This document shows positions 24,647-33,973 of a stretch of DNA of 64,000 nt, one piece after another. This DNA is from Saccharospirillaceae bacterium (GTDB taxonomy: Bacteria; Pseudomonadota; Gammaproteobacteria; Pseudomonadales; Oceanobacteraceae): NCBI GenBank assembly GCA_022448365.1, contig JAKVCS010000003.1, forward strand, positions 868,001 to 932,000, read 5' to 3'. Numbering within the stretch: the first letter of the stretch is position 1; each line of letters starts with the position of its first letter. A program made the position numbers and the translations under genes. The notes under the pieces are model-generated. The model saw only the letters and a program-made list of their open reading frames with translations, had not been told where the DNA came from and did not search any database.

Positions 24647-25540
24647 TTAATCCGTTTTATAAGCAACAAGAACGCCGTAACCCAGTAGCCTTTGCTCCCA
24701 GGCCCATGTCAGAAAACTGGCCGTCACCTGATATTTGAACCAGAAAAAACGGCCATGACGTGACTGATAACGCGACTTAAAAGCCGTCAGCCAGTTGGCA
24801 AAGCCCAGCATCACATTTTGGGATAAGTCGTGGTAACGAATCTGTTGGAACCCGGCACTTTGCAACGACTGTTGTTGCTGCTCAAGCGTCTTAAGATTGT
24901 GTTGTGGAATACGCGAAGCAGCCAACATCAAACGCAACAACAGTCGCTGCTTTAGGGTCATCGCTGAGAACGGTTTGAGCAACACCAGATCCGTGAACCC
25001 CAGGCATCCACCCGATATTAATAACTGCTGACTGCGTTGCAAAAACGACTGACGGTGAGAGAAATGGTAGATGCAATCGAGCGCCATCACCCGATCAATA
25101 CACTGAGATCCTAATTGTCGCCATTGCAATTCACTGAGTTCTGCAATATCACCGTAACAACACTGGTTTGCTGCGCAATCATAGCCCTGCTTTCGCAGTC
25201 GCTGCTGCGCCAGTTTTGTCTGACTGTGGGATTTATTAAAACCGTGAAGCGATTCGATCCGGTAGTGCTGCAGCCAAAATAGCAGCTGATCGCCGCAACC
25301 AAAACCAATATCCAACACGCGGGATTGCGCATTTAACTTTGACTGTTGCGCCAGGGTTGTTGCCAGCGCACAACAGGCATCGGCATATTGTTGTGGCTCC
25401 CCATGCAGCATATCAGCGGAGTCCGAAAGCAAATTCACCGGGTCGTCAGTCGATCGCGACCACAACCCCAGATTCCCCCAATAACGGCCAGGCGGATTCA
25501 GATACTGCTCAGCCAGGTTATGAAATTCCTGTCGCGCCAT
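24647..25540 (-). CDS. SAM-dependent methyltransferase, CFA-synthase/Coq5-like
   Basis: 297 residues. The SAM-binding motif I is RVLDIGFGCGDQ (75-85 region), and acidic and motif II residues follow (DRVMALDCIYHFSHRQSFL). It lacks the N-terminal domain of true cyclopropane-fatty-acid synthases but resembles small methyltransferases acting on lipids or hydrophobic metabolites. The start ATG at 25540 has a weak ribosome-binding site, and the upstream amine oxidase stops 24 bp before it, so translation may be coupled. The substrate is unknown. Confidence 0.78.
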   Translation of the reverse strand: MARQEFHNLAEQYLNPPGRYWGNLGLWSRSTDDPVNLLSDSADMLHGEPQQYADACCALATTLAQQSKLNAQSRVLDIGFGCGDQLLFWLQHYRIESLHGFNKSHSQTKLAQQRLRKQGYDCAANQCCYGDIAELSELQWRQLGSQCIDRVMALDCIYHFSHRQSFLQRSQQLLISGGCLGFTDLVLLKPFSAMTLKQRLLLRLMLAASRIPQHNLKTLEQQQQSLQSAGFQQIRYHDLSQNVMLGFANWLTAFKSRYQSRHGRFFWFKYQVTASFLTWAWEQRLLGYGVLVAYKTD

Positions 25541-25564
25541 GGCTTAGTGTCACTGGATATTGAG

Positions 25565-26857
25565 TTACGCCGAGTGCCAGGGAATATCGACTCCCAGCGC
25601 TTGGGCAATATTAACCGAAGAATCGACCGCCGCATCCAGCAGCGGTATTTTATCCGCCAGATACGAGCCACAAAACCACACTCCGGTCGGGTTGTTCTGC
25701 TGCGATTGTCGCAATTGCTGCATCGCTTCACGACTTTCCAAAGTCACCACTGGCCGGGTAAATTCAATCCGGGCCAACAGTTTATCGTCATCCGGTTCAA
25801 AGGCTGGATGCCAGGTCTGAAAAATCGTGCTTTGCTGGCGATATTTATCAATGGCTTTGGTCAGATCGACGCTCACCTGCGGACGCTGCTGTCCCTGTTT
25901 TGGCAAACAATAACTCACCGCCGAAAAACCTGTGCCCTGCTGCGGCAAAAAGCTGCTGTCGGTATGAATCATCATATCTGAGCGCTCAAAAGCCACCGTA
26001 TTCAGCAACTGCTTTTGCTGTTCAAAGCCTTGCAACATGTTCGCGGCTTGCTGAGCCTGAGAGGCAATCACTACCTGATCAAACACCTGTACATCGCCAT
26101 CGGCGCTGTGAACTTCGATACCTTGTTCAGCACAACGAACCGTCTTTACCCGTTTCCCGGTTTGCACCTGAATACCGTCAGTTAATCGCGGCACAATATC
26201 GTCGACGCCCTTGCGGGCATTGGTGATCCCAAACTTCCAGATACCACTGGTGAGGTAAACCAGAATGATCTCCGCCGGATAATTCAGCAAGCTCTGATAA
26301 TCGCAAGTGCACGTGACCGACAACACAGGTAACAACACGGTTTCAGTAAAATCCTCTGACACCTGATGCTGTGCCAGAAACTGCCCAAGCGTCTGCTGCC
26401 TGATATCGCTGCTTTGCCTGAGCGCGCGCTGCGCCAACCGTGTGAATTTTTTGTATTGAAGAATTAACTGCCAGGCTTTAGGACGAAACAAGGAACGCAG
26501 CTTCGGATAAGAAATATGTCGACCGGCAAACTGAATATTGCCGTAATGCAGAATCTCATTGCCGCTGGCATCAAGGAATACACCCGAGTGATCACCCAAC
26601 TCAACCTCTACGCCGATATATCGGTACAACGCCATCAGATTGGGGTAATAGCCTTCGCAAAACACCCGTAACGGGATATCAATCCGGTTACGAATACCAT
26701 CTGCATCGTAATCAATGGTATACACCCCCATACCCACTCGTTCATGACTCTCCAGCAGGGTCACCTGATATTTCTGTTTTAATAACCAGGCGCTGGATAA
26801 TCCGGCAATCCCGCTGCCTATAACGGCCAAGCGGGGTTTTTCTGCACCAGCAGACAT
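25565..26857 (-). CDS. FAD-dependent amine oxidase-family oxidoreductase
   Basis: 430 residues with an N-terminal Rossmann motif (RLAVIGSGIAGLSSAW, then E35-region LLESHERVG) and a C-terminal FAD motif (GVWFCGSYL). AGGAG lies 7 nt before the ATG. This family includes phytoene-desaturase-like enzymes and the flavoproteins that accompany CFA-type methyltransferases in proteobacterial lipid-modification operons (for example furan fatty-acid genes). Here it is followed directly by a methyltransferase and a thioesterase, which supports a role in lipid or isoprenoid modification, but the reaction is not known. Confidence 0.8.
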   Translation of the reverse strand: MSAGAEKPRLAVIGSGIAGLSSAWLLKQKYQVTLLESHERVGMGVYTIDYDADGIRNRIDIPLRVFCEGYYPNLMALYRYIGVEVELGDHSGVFLDASGNEILHYGNIQFAGRHISYPKLRSLFRPKAWQLILQYKKFTRLAQRALRQSSDIRQQTLGQFLAQHQVSEDFTETVLLPVLSVTCTCDYQSLLNYPAEIILVYLTSGIWKFGITNARKGVDDIVPRLTDGIQVQTGKRVKTVRCAEQGIEVHSADGDVQVFDQVVIASQAQQAANMLQGFEQQKQLLNTVAFERSDMMIHTDSSFLPQQGTGFSAVSYCLPKQGQQRPQVSVDLTKAIDKYRQQSTIFQTWHPAFEPDDDKLLARIEFTRPVVTLESREAMQQLRQSQQNNPTGVWFCGSYLADKIPLLDAAVDSSVNIAQALGVDIPWHSA

Positions 26858-26900
26858 ACCAAGACTCCTATGTATTCAGCGTCAACTTACCGCAGAAGCA

Positions 26901-29882
26901 TTACAGCGACAACCCTACCGACAGGTAGGTTTGAGTTGTTGAACCATGGGCGTCATCCAATCCTCGGGCGTAGCCAATTTTAATTGGCAGTAATGCCCGG
27001 TATCCCAGCACGATTTCAGTCGTAATTTCGACACCGACACCGGTTAAGGGTGTCGCCTGCTGATATCGAAACCAAGCGCTGCCGTGATCGACAAATATCC
27101 TGGCAGAAACATCAGCCAACCCTAACGGGTTTAATCCCCAGTTATCTTCAATTCTTGCTAATGGAAACGCCAGACTCAGGCTCTGACGAAACACCCGGTG
27201 ACCTTCCTGAACACCACTGCTGTAGCCACGCAAACGGTATTTATTGCGTGCAAATAAACGGCTTTCTTCACCACTGTTGCTGCCGAGTACAAAAGATTCG
27301 GCACCCCGATCAGCAACACCACCGGCGAGGTCGTAACTCAAGGCGGCGCGTCCTGGTAAATCAAAGGTGTGGACAAATCGTCCCTGATAGATATGGCCGT
27401 CGAACTCTGAGGCAACCATATCGTTAGTTTCGATAATCAGATCGGCATAACTTCCCCAGCCAACGCCTGGAACATCAAGAAAACTCTGACGATTATCAAA
27501 TGTCGCTGCAACCCCTACCAGAGATTCATCGCGATCCACCGGAAAATCGATAATTTCTTTATGCTCACGTACCAGACCTAAGTGGAATCGCAGCTGATCC
27601 TGCCACACTGGCGAGATCATATTGCGTTGCAACAGCCATAAATCATCACGCTGAATATTACGCACCAACTCACCATTCTCTGTGGTGTAACTGCTGACGG
27701 TGTCGTGATCACGACTGAATGCAAACGTCCAGCGATTGTCGTACTGATACAACAACTGAGTATTCCACTGTTTTTGTTCGCTGTCGTGATTCACCATCAC
27801 ACTGTAGCGATGGCGACCCAACGCATCGGTCCCTGCCGTAATGACTCCCAAACGATTTTGGTCATCACTTGAGATGGCCACCGGCAACCAGGTATGAGGA
27901 CGAATACTGTGCCAGAAAGCACGGCTGCGCAGGTTATAGAATTTTCCTGACGAAGCGCCAACATCTGCATGTTCATTATTCTCAAGACCAATATAACGGT
28001 AATTGTATCGGCCAGAAAAATCGGCAACATTCCCTGCGGCAATGGGCGCTGGTCGCTGCTGCACGATTTGATAACCGTCATCCGAGTAACGCGCGTATTG
28101 CAGCCATTGGCCAGACTTATCAACGATGATCTGAGGGTTAAATACGCCGCTCAGTGTATGGGTTAATTGTCGTAATTCGCCGTTGGCTGGTGTCAGCTGA
28201 TAAATATTGAAAATCCGATGGTAGTCCGCACTGAAGATAATATCGCCATTGGCTAAAAACTCCGGAGAATTTTCCACCGCACGGGTATCGGTAATTTTTT
28301 GCCAGCCCGGAATTAATCGTTGCTGTTCGGAGCCAAGACGACTCAGTTCCAGATTCCAGCCCTGACCACGTCGCTTGATCGCCGCCACGATATCGGCATT
28401 GTCATTAACATCAAAATCACCCAACACGTCTCCATCCTGACCACGCCAGATTAACTGCTGCGATATCAGCTGAAAATTACTACCCAGCGTCAACAACATC
28501 AATTCACTGATACCGGCGATATTACGAGAGGCAAGCAGCTGACGATTATTAAGCCAACGTGCCTTACGAAAACGCTGATCAAAGGTAATCTGTTGCCAAC
28601 CATCGTGTTCACGCCAGATAAATAAATCACTCCACATGCGGCCGCTGGCACGGGTTAATAAACGCGCTGCAACCAGGGTACGGTCATCCGCTACGTCAAT
28701 GTAACGAATGCCTTTTTCCGGCGTTAACAGTTGCGCCCCGGCGGCAGAATCAGAGGGGACAACCTCCAACGCCTGGCGATCTTCACGATTATTACGCAAC
28801 ATCAGCAATTGCTGATCATAATGACTGAAAACTGGCATCACCGGAATTTTCTGAGCCAGAATTTCAATGCTTTCACGGCGCGGCTGTTGCTGCTGTAGAC
28901 GCTGTATCTCGGGGGAGAATCGGGCAATCAGATACTGTTGATAATCAGACCACAATTGATAAAAATCTTTACGGAAAATTCGCCTAGCGCTGGACTGCTG
29001 CATAAAAAACGCAATAACCTGGCCGCTGTAATGCTGCAGGTAATTTCGTACGGCATCCTCGCCGTATTCAGACACTAGAAATTCGATAAAAAAGGCGCCG
29101 TACAGATAAGCCCGATTCGTTGGAAAATGACGTCCGGTGACGACCACCTCACCCAACGACAGCAGTTCGCCACTGGCTACCTCCGACCGCATTAACATGC
29201 TGTAAAAACTGCTTTGCAAGCGACCATAGCCTGCCTTTTTATCCGTCTCCAGATAAACCGCCAGGCCTTCCAGTAACATCGAAGGCGTTAATGCGTGAGG
29301 AAATGGTGAAAGTGGCACTAATACGGGTAGTAATGGTGTACGGCCAAAAATATTACGACTTATTTTTACCGACCCGCGTGCCATCTCAGTGTGTAACACG
29401 TGAACGTATTCATGTCGGATTAAACCGTGTAACCAATCATCGCTGCTTTCGAGGCTGTTGACATCTTGCGGCGGTGAACTGTATAGCCGCATCTGAGCGA
29501 AAGGAATGGGCGTTGCCCAACCATTGGATAAATCAAATTCATCCACCAGCACCATGCGTGTCGGTTCCGACGGTAACGTGACTTTTCCGGCAGGGCTGGT
29601 AAAAAATGGCACCAGTTCTTTGTGCACATCTTCGGCCAGCAATAATGAACGCTGAGCCATCGCCGCCAGTTCTGGCTGATAAAAAATCTCAAAATTTTCC
29701 GAGCGCTTGCTTAACCAACCGGACGGCTCCGGCTCACGATCCAAGTCCCAGGCAACCGGCAGCGCTACTGCCTCACTGGAAATCATCACCACAAAACCAA
29801 ACCAGGCTGCAACGCCAGTCAGAATTCGCGATACCAGAAACAACCACACGTGCATACAAAACAGCCTGTCAGAATTATCCAT
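26901..29882 (-). CDS. Outer-membrane protein: gluzincin-like peptidase + beta-propeller + Omp85-like barrel
   Basis: 993 residues from the ATG at 29882 (AGGTG 7 nt upstream; ATG at 29855 or TTG at 29903 are alternatives). An N-terminal signal sequence (hydrophobic to about residue 40) is followed by a peptidase-MA-like domain with HEYVH (157-161) and a downstream glutamate E205 in LLEGLAVYLE, the HExxH...E pattern of gluzincins. Next come repeated WD40/PD40-like strands (about 340-630). The last 350 residues are a surface-antigen-type beta-barrel with the motif LRGYSSG and a terminal phenylalanine-free strand (YLSVGLSL). It is probably exported by Sec/BAM. Its substrate is unknown. Confidence 0.75.
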   Translation of the reverse strand: MDNSDRLFCMHVWLFLVSRILTGVAAWFGFVVMISSEAVALPVAWDLDREPEPSGWLSKRSENFEIFYQPELAAMAQRSLLLAEDVHKELVPFFTSPAGKVTLPSEPTRMVLVDEFDLSNGWATPIPFAQMRLYSSPPQDVNSLESSDDWLHGLIRHEYVHVLHTEMARGSVKISRNIFGRTPLLPVLVPLSPFPHALTPSMLLEGLAVYLETDKKAGYGRLQSSFYSMLMRSEVASGELLSLGEVVVTGRHFPTNRAYLYGAFFIEFLVSEYGEDAVRNYLQHYSGQVIAFFMQQSSARRIFRKDFYQLWSDYQQYLIARFSPEIQRLQQQQPRRESIEILAQKIPVMPVFSHYDQQLLMLRNNREDRQALEVVPSDSAAGAQLLTPEKGIRYIDVADDRTLVAARLLTRASGRMWSDLFIWREHDGWQQITFDQRFRKARWLNNRQLLASRNIAGISELMLLTLGSNFQLISQQLIWRGQDGDVLGDFDVNDNADIVAAIKRRGQGWNLELSRLGSEQQRLIPGWQKITDTRAVENSPEFLANGDIIFSADYHRIFNIYQLTPANGELRQLTHTLSGVFNPQIIVDKSGQWLQYARYSDDGYQIVQQRPAPIAAGNVADFSGRYNYRYIGLENNEHADVGASSGKFYNLRSRAFWHSIRPHTWLPVAISSDDQNRLGVITAGTDALGRHRYSVMVNHDSEQKQWNTQLLYQYDNRWTFAFSRDHDTVSSYTTENGELVRNIQRDDLWLLQRNMISPVWQDQLRFHLGLVREHKEIIDFPVDRDESLVGVAATFDNRQSFLDVPGVGWGSYADLIIETNDMVASEFDGHIYQGRFVHTFDLPGRAALSYDLAGGVADRGAESFVLGSNSGEESRLFARNKYRLRGYSSGVQEGHRVFRQSLSLAFPLARIEDNWGLNPLGLADVSARIFVDHGSAWFRYQQATPLTGVGVEITTEIVLGYRALLPIKIGYARGLDDAHGSTTQTYLSVGLSL

Positions 29883-29995
29883 AGGGGCACCTATGATAAA
29901 CAACTCAACGACCGCGAACAGCTTGCGCGTGTAAATTGTCTGTCATACGATTTTCTTTTCACGGCTCATTCACAGACCGCTCTCAGGAGGTTGAT

Positions 29996-30523
29996 ATGCC
30001 CTGGTCAGACCATCACCGTCGTGCCGCACGCTACAACCGCTGGATCAACCATTCGTTGTACCAGGCCTGTATGGCCCTGGATGATCAGCAGCTAAACCGG
30101 AATGTAGGATTGTTCTTCGGTTCTATCAATGGTTGCTGGAATCATCTGGTCATTACCGACTTATTGTGGCTAAAACGAATGAGCAATGCTTATCCAATTC
30201 TCGAAGAGCTCCGCCATATTGAGTTTCCGCACAAACTCGATGGTCACATCAGCGATGATATTCGACAACTGTGGGCATTGAGGGAAACCATTGATGATGT
30301 GTTGATACGCTGGTGTGATTTACTGCGCCAGAATGACGCCACTGCAGTGATTGAATACCGCTCCACAGCGGGCGACGATTACGCCAAAACACTCGATCAG
30401 GTGCTACAACACCTGTTTAATCACCAAACACACCATCGCGGCCAGATCAGCGCGGCGCTCAGTGTACTGCAGGTCGATTTTGGCTCAACCGACTTACTGT
30501 TTGCTCCCTTAGATGATGAATAG
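29996..30523 (+). CDS. DinB-family protein
   Basis: 175 residues from the ATG at 29996, which has a perfect AGGAGG 6 nt upstream; the longer frame starts at a TTG. This is a four-helix DinB/YfiT-like fold with metal-binding histidines: H50 (GCWNHLVITDLLWLKR) and the HLFNHQTHHRGQIS motif near residue 140. DinB proteins are often DNA-damage-inducible, and some are thiol-dependent metalloenzymes. No LexA box is evident. It is convergent with the DUF2007 gene and divergent from the large barrel protein. Confidence 0.88.
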   Translation: MPWSDHHRRAARYNRWINHSLYQACMALDDQQLNRNVGLFFGSINGCWNHLVITDLLWLKRMSNAYPILEELRHIEFPHKLDGHISDDIRQLWALRETIDDVLIRWCDLLRQNDATAVIEYRSTAGDDYAKTLDQVLQHLFNHQTHHRGQISAALSVLQVDFGSTDLLFAPLDDE

Positions 30524-30576
30524 CCTGGCACGCCAGCGACTGCGTAATGGGCTAATGGCGCTGGGGCAGAAACCCG

Positions 30577-30891
30577 TCAGAGAAAACGCATCAATTCCGC
30601 AGCCACAATCCCTGCTATAGCTAACGCAACCCAATGCCAATGGCGGAAGATGGGTTCGGGCAAAGCCGAAGGCTCAACTGCATTCGCTTTATCGTATTGC
30701 TGAACCAATTCCCGGCCCTTATCGTAATCGTCGTTATTGACCATCACGCGCACGTAATTCTGTGCCGACAAGTCGCCGATGGCACCGGTCAGATATTCAC
30801 CTTCGATAAACGCACTGATGCGGTGTTGTTGCATCATGCCCACGATCACATGAGCCTCAAGCATATCGGCCGCATTGTAGACACACTTCAT
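30577..30891 (-). CDS. DUF2007 protein with C-terminal membrane anchor
   Basis: 104 residues. The N-terminal domain (1-70) matches DUF2007 (MKCVYNAADMLEAHVIVGMMQQHRI, then YVRVMVNNDDYDKGRELV), a small ferredoxin-like fold annotated as a putative signal-transducing domain. Residues 83-102 (HWHWVALAIAGIVAAELMRFL region) form one membrane segment. It follows the MRJP-like gene by 31 bp on the same strand. The function is unknown. Confidence 0.8.
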   Translation of the reverse strand: MKCVYNAADMLEAHVIVGMMQQHRISAFIEGEYLTGAIGDLSAQNYVRVMVNNDDYDKGRELVQQYDKANAVEPSALPEPIFRHWHWVALAIAGIVAAELMRFL

Positions 30892-30922
30892 ACGCGATTC
30901 TTATTGTATTACCGAATTCTCA

Positions 30923-32065
30923 TTATAGATGCCCCGCGACAATCTGTTCAGCACGACCCAGATGGAAACGGTATATCTGAAACGGTCCCTGTGCTTGCAT
31001 CTCATCCCGCGACACACCAAGCACCTGATGTAATGCAGAGCAGGTAATATAAAGATAACCATCTGCCGCTAAGCTGAAACCGTCCGGCCAGCGCAAATCG
31101 ACTGTCCGAAGTAATGTCTGTAGCTCACCATCTGGGGTACGCCGAACAATGGCAGAATGCTCCAGATCGGATAAATACAGGTTACCACTGGCGTCGATCG
31201 CCATGCCATCCGTCATGGTTTTTTCGCCCAATACCTCAACCCGTGACTCCAGCGTGGCATAGGGTAATTGCTTATCCTGCAGGTCGGCCGTTTTAACCCG
31301 ATACAAGTTTTCAGCACTGATACCAGCAAAGTACAACCACTGCCCCTGCTGATCCAATGCAATGCCATCCACACCAGGGTTGACGGTAAAAGCGTTAAAC
31401 AACGTCATAGCACGTCCCTGAACCACAGGCTGGTAATCACCTGCGGAAACGGTATGACTGTCATGCAGATGGCGCCAGCTGTCCTGCTGTTGGCGATCAA
31501 ACACAACCAGCGCCGGAGTGCGGGCAATCAGGCTGGCATCGGTGATATAAAAGAAACGTCCGTCCGGGCTGATGCGAAAATCGTTAGCGTGGGAACCTAA
31601 TGGGAAAACGTTGCGTGGAAAGCGATATTCCTGCAGTAACTCGCCAGAATTAATATCGAAAGCCAGAAGGCGTACACGGCTGAGACCATGACGACCGTTA
31701 TCAAGCAGCCACAGTTCATTATTATGGAGGCGCAGTGACAACACCTCATTCAGTGCTTTTTCGTGTTCACCGCCGGGTTGCCATTGCGCCCCCGGAAAAG
31801 CACGGGCAACGCCATCACGCCATTCTGCAACATTAAACTCAGGCCCGGCTTCCGGGTGAAAGGTAAAGAAGATACGACCATTTTCAGCGACGGCGATGTT
31901 TCCCGGAGGCGATGGTAACTCCGCCACCAGTTCCAATTCCGTTGAGGGCAGCATGGGTGTTGAGGTCAAATCAGGAAACTGACCGCCGGTAAAATAGGTA
32001 TAACGTACCCCGGTAAATCCGATAACCAGTAATATAACGATGAACATCAACCAACGAGCAAACAT
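30923..32065 (-). CDS. Yellow/major royal jelly protein-like beta-propeller protein
   Basis: 380 residues with an N-terminal signal anchor (FARWLMFIVILLVIGFTGVRY) and a six-bladed propeller. The blocks LWLLDNGR, ANDFRISPDGRFFYITD, VDGIALDQQGQWLYFAGISAENLYRV and DGMAIDASGNLYLSDLEHSAI are typical of MRJP/yellow-related and SMP-30-like proteins, some annotated as L-dopachrome tautomerase-related. The location would be the periplasm or membrane face. The ATG at 32065 has AAGGA upstream. The downstream DUF2007 gene is probably cotranscribed. The substrate is unknown. Confidence 0.78.
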   Translation of the reverse strand: MFARWLMFIVILLVIGFTGVRYTYFTGGQFPDLTSTPMLPSTELELVAELPSPPGNIAVAENGRIFFTFHPEAGPEFNVAEWRDGVARAFPGAQWQPGGEHEKALNEVLSLRLHNNELWLLDNGRHGLSRVRLLAFDINSGELLQEYRFPRNVFPLGSHANDFRISPDGRFFYITDASLIARTPALVVFDRQQQDSWRHLHDSHTVSAGDYQPVVQGRAMTLFNAFTVNPGVDGIALDQQGQWLYFAGISAENLYRVKTADLQDKQLPYATLESRVEVLGEKTMTDGMAIDASGNLYLSDLEHSAIVRRTPDGELQTLLRTVDLRWPDGFSLAADGYLYITCSALHQVLGVSRDEMQAQGPFQIYRFHLGRAEQIVAGHL

Positions 32066-32223
32066 CCGGCATCCTTCTTATTTTTGTTAACTGCGCGCAC
32101 ACTAACAAAGAACGGAACACCTGTTAAGGCAACCGACGCCGAATTATCTCAATCACCCTAAGCGGGTGAGCTATGACGCTATTTAAGGTAAAGTGCACGC
32201 CTTTTTTCAGTCGGGAATTCATT

Positions 32224-33060
32224 ATGTCGTTACCGGTGATTTATCAGGACGAGCATCTGATCGCTATCAACAAACCCAGTGGGTTATTGGTTCATCGCAG
32301 TGAAATTGATCGCCATGAAACCCGGTTCGCACTGCAGTTGGTGCGCAATATGCTCGGTCACCATGTATTTCCGGTACATCGGCTGGATAAACCCACTTCC
32401 GGTGTATTGTTGTTTGCCAAGCGTTCAGAGATCGCCAGCATTGTTGTGGATCAGTGGCGAGAACGAGCGGTTGAGAAACGCTACCTGGCATTAACACGGG
32501 GCTATTTACCGGAATCGGTTCACCTCGATAAAGCGATGTCACCACCCGTCGATAAATACGCCAAACACGAAACCATAAAGCCACCGCAAGAAGCCATCAC
32601 GGATTTCCACCGCCTGGCACAAATCGAATTACCGATTGCCATTGATAAGTATCCGCAGTCTCGCTACTCGCTGGTGGAGGCTATCCCGAAAACTGGCCGT
32701 AAGCATCAGATCCGTCGCCACCTGAAGCACCTGGCGCATCCGATTATTGGAGATGCCCGGTACGGCAAAGGTAAACACAGTCGCTATTTTCGCGATCACT
32801 TTGAAGCGCCACGACTATTACTTCATGCCTGGCAGCTGACCATGGAGCATCCGGTCACGGGTGCAGAACTGGTATTGACCGCCGAACTGGATAATGTATT
32901 TCGCCGCCTGGTGAAGCGTTTTGACTGGCAACAACAGCTACCGAAACCACTGCGGGATTTCAGTGGTGAAGTTGATCCTTGTATGGACGACTTTTTTGTC
33001 GAGCGCGACGAACCGACGGCAGTATCCGATATTCCACCGCCTCCGCCGCTGGCGGGATAG
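32224..33060 (+). CDS. truC: tRNA pseudouridine(65) synthase TruC
   Basis: 278 residues from the ATG at 32224, chosen because MSLPVIYQDEHLIAINKPSG matches the TruC N-terminus; an in-frame ATG at 32173 would add 17 extra residues. It is an RluA-family enzyme with catalytic D55 in HRLDKPTSG. The segment VHRSEIDRHETRFALQLVRN is characteristic of TruC as opposed to RluA/C/D. It modifies U65 of several tRNAs. The C-terminus has a proline-rich tail. It is followed by a 913-bp gene-free gap. Confidence 0.9.
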   Translation: MSLPVIYQDEHLIAINKPSGLLVHRSEIDRHETRFALQLVRNMLGHHVFPVHRLDKPTSGVLLFAKRSEIASIVVDQWRERAVEKRYLALTRGYLPESVHLDKAMSPPVDKYAKHETIKPPQEAITDFHRLAQIELPIAIDKYPQSRYSLVEAIPKTGRKHQIRRHLKHLAHPIIGDARYGKGKHSRYFRDHFEAPRLLLHAWQLTMEHPVTGAELVLTAELDNVFRRLVKRFDWQQQLPKPLRDFSGEVDPCMDDFFVERDEPTAVSDIPPPPPLAG

Positions 33061-33156
33061 GTCCAACTCCCCCGTAACAACCTGGCAGTAGGTCTTCAAT
33101 TTTCGCTGCCAGAATGAACAATGATCCAAAGCTTCCAGTGGCGGCGAATAACTGAC

Positions 33157-33177
33157 TGTGGATAAAAATCTGGATAG
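33157..33177 (+). promoter_or_regulatory. Tandem DnaA-box-like doublet 1
   Basis: TGTGGATAA (33157-33165) is followed with a 12-bp period by TCTGGATAG (33169-33177). The first is a perfect DnaA box; the second has two mismatches. Confidence 0.5.
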
Positions 33178-33453
33178 TTTTTTTGCAAACCACTGCAGCC
33201 CAATAATCACGCGCCCTGCAGCCAAATGTGCAAAATGGCGATTAAATTTTTCTTTAATATTTTCAATCACTTAAGAAAAACGTCAAACTTGCGACGATAC
33301 ACAAAAATACAAATAATTATCAATATCAATTTAAATTTCCTGTGCATAAGGCCGTTTTTGTCGATTTTGGGCTATTGACTTTGATTCCTTAATTTTCCTT
33401 ATCTGAAAACCATACGAATTCTTTATGGTGTGCTTTTGTGCCATTGGGTTGCC

Positions 33454-33809
33454 CACAGTTTCTGTGGATAGTTCTGTGCTTAACCATCATAAAAAGCTCG
33501 CAAAGCGTGATAGCGCCTAACCCCGGGTTAAATTGTTCATTTTTTAACCAGCAGAATAATTTCTATATTTTTCAATAGCTTATGAATTGCAATAGCGCTT
33601 TAAAGAAAAATTGAAAGAAAATCTCTCGGCTTTGCGGCACTGCTTCGCCAATGTGCATAAGAATTACTGACTGCGCAAAAGTAGTGCCATCAATATGCAA
33701 TAACCAGGAACTCAGTCAGGTGGAAATCCATTGCATCGCGGATTGCTATTCAGAGTGGTTTATTGGGTAAGTACATACTTCTTCACAGTTTCTGTTGATA
33801 AGTTTGTGC
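33454..33809 (+). repeat. Pair of 26-bp direct repeats containing DnaA-box-like doublets
   Basis: The segments 33454-33479 and 33784-33809 agree at 22 of 26 positions. Both begin CACAGTTTCTGT and contain a box (TGTGGATAG or TGTTGATAA) followed at a 12-bp period by a second TGTGC-starting box (33475-33483 and 33805-33813). The repeats are 330 bp apart; the related doublet at 33157 is 306 bp before the first. Confidence 0.6.
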
Positions 33810-33973
33810 AAAAACTATAGAAAACCGCGTTAAGCGCCCGGTTTCAGAGGGTTCACGACAAATTGATGCATTTTTACGCAATTAGAAAAAAGCTTGAAAA
33901 ACAACAGATTAGAAAACAATCAAACGGATGTGCCAAAATATCGTAGTCTCTGCAGCAACGCTGTCGGACGGTG

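Larger units (their letters stand above)
33061..33973. other. Large gene-free gap between convergent genes, with DnaA-box-like motifs
   Basis: A 913-bp AT-rich stretch lies between the 3' ends of truC and the leftward PD-(D/E)XK-like gene, so no promoter is required in it. It contains TGTGGATAA (33157-33165, a perfect DnaA box), TGTGCATAA (33341-33349 and 33652-33660, fitting the relaxed box TTATNCACA on the other strand), TGTGGATAG (33463-33471) and TGTTGATAA (33793-33801), all in one orientation. Only one GATC is visible. I see no supported gene. Confidence 0.6.

Noticed and set aside
25346-25981. A 211-codon open frame on the + strand
   Set aside because: It lies inside the methyltransferase and amine-oxidase genes on the other strand, has no ribosome-binding site and has the arginine/glutamine-rich composition of an antisense frame.
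32938-33270. A 110-codon leftward open frame in the gap after truC
   Set aside because: It runs into the 3' end of truC on the opposite strand, has no ribosome-binding site and an unconvincing composition.
33061-33973. A canonical E. coli-like oriC
   Set aside because: Only one GATC is visible and no dnaA, gidA or mioC is adjacent, so I report only DnaA-box-like motifs, not an origin.
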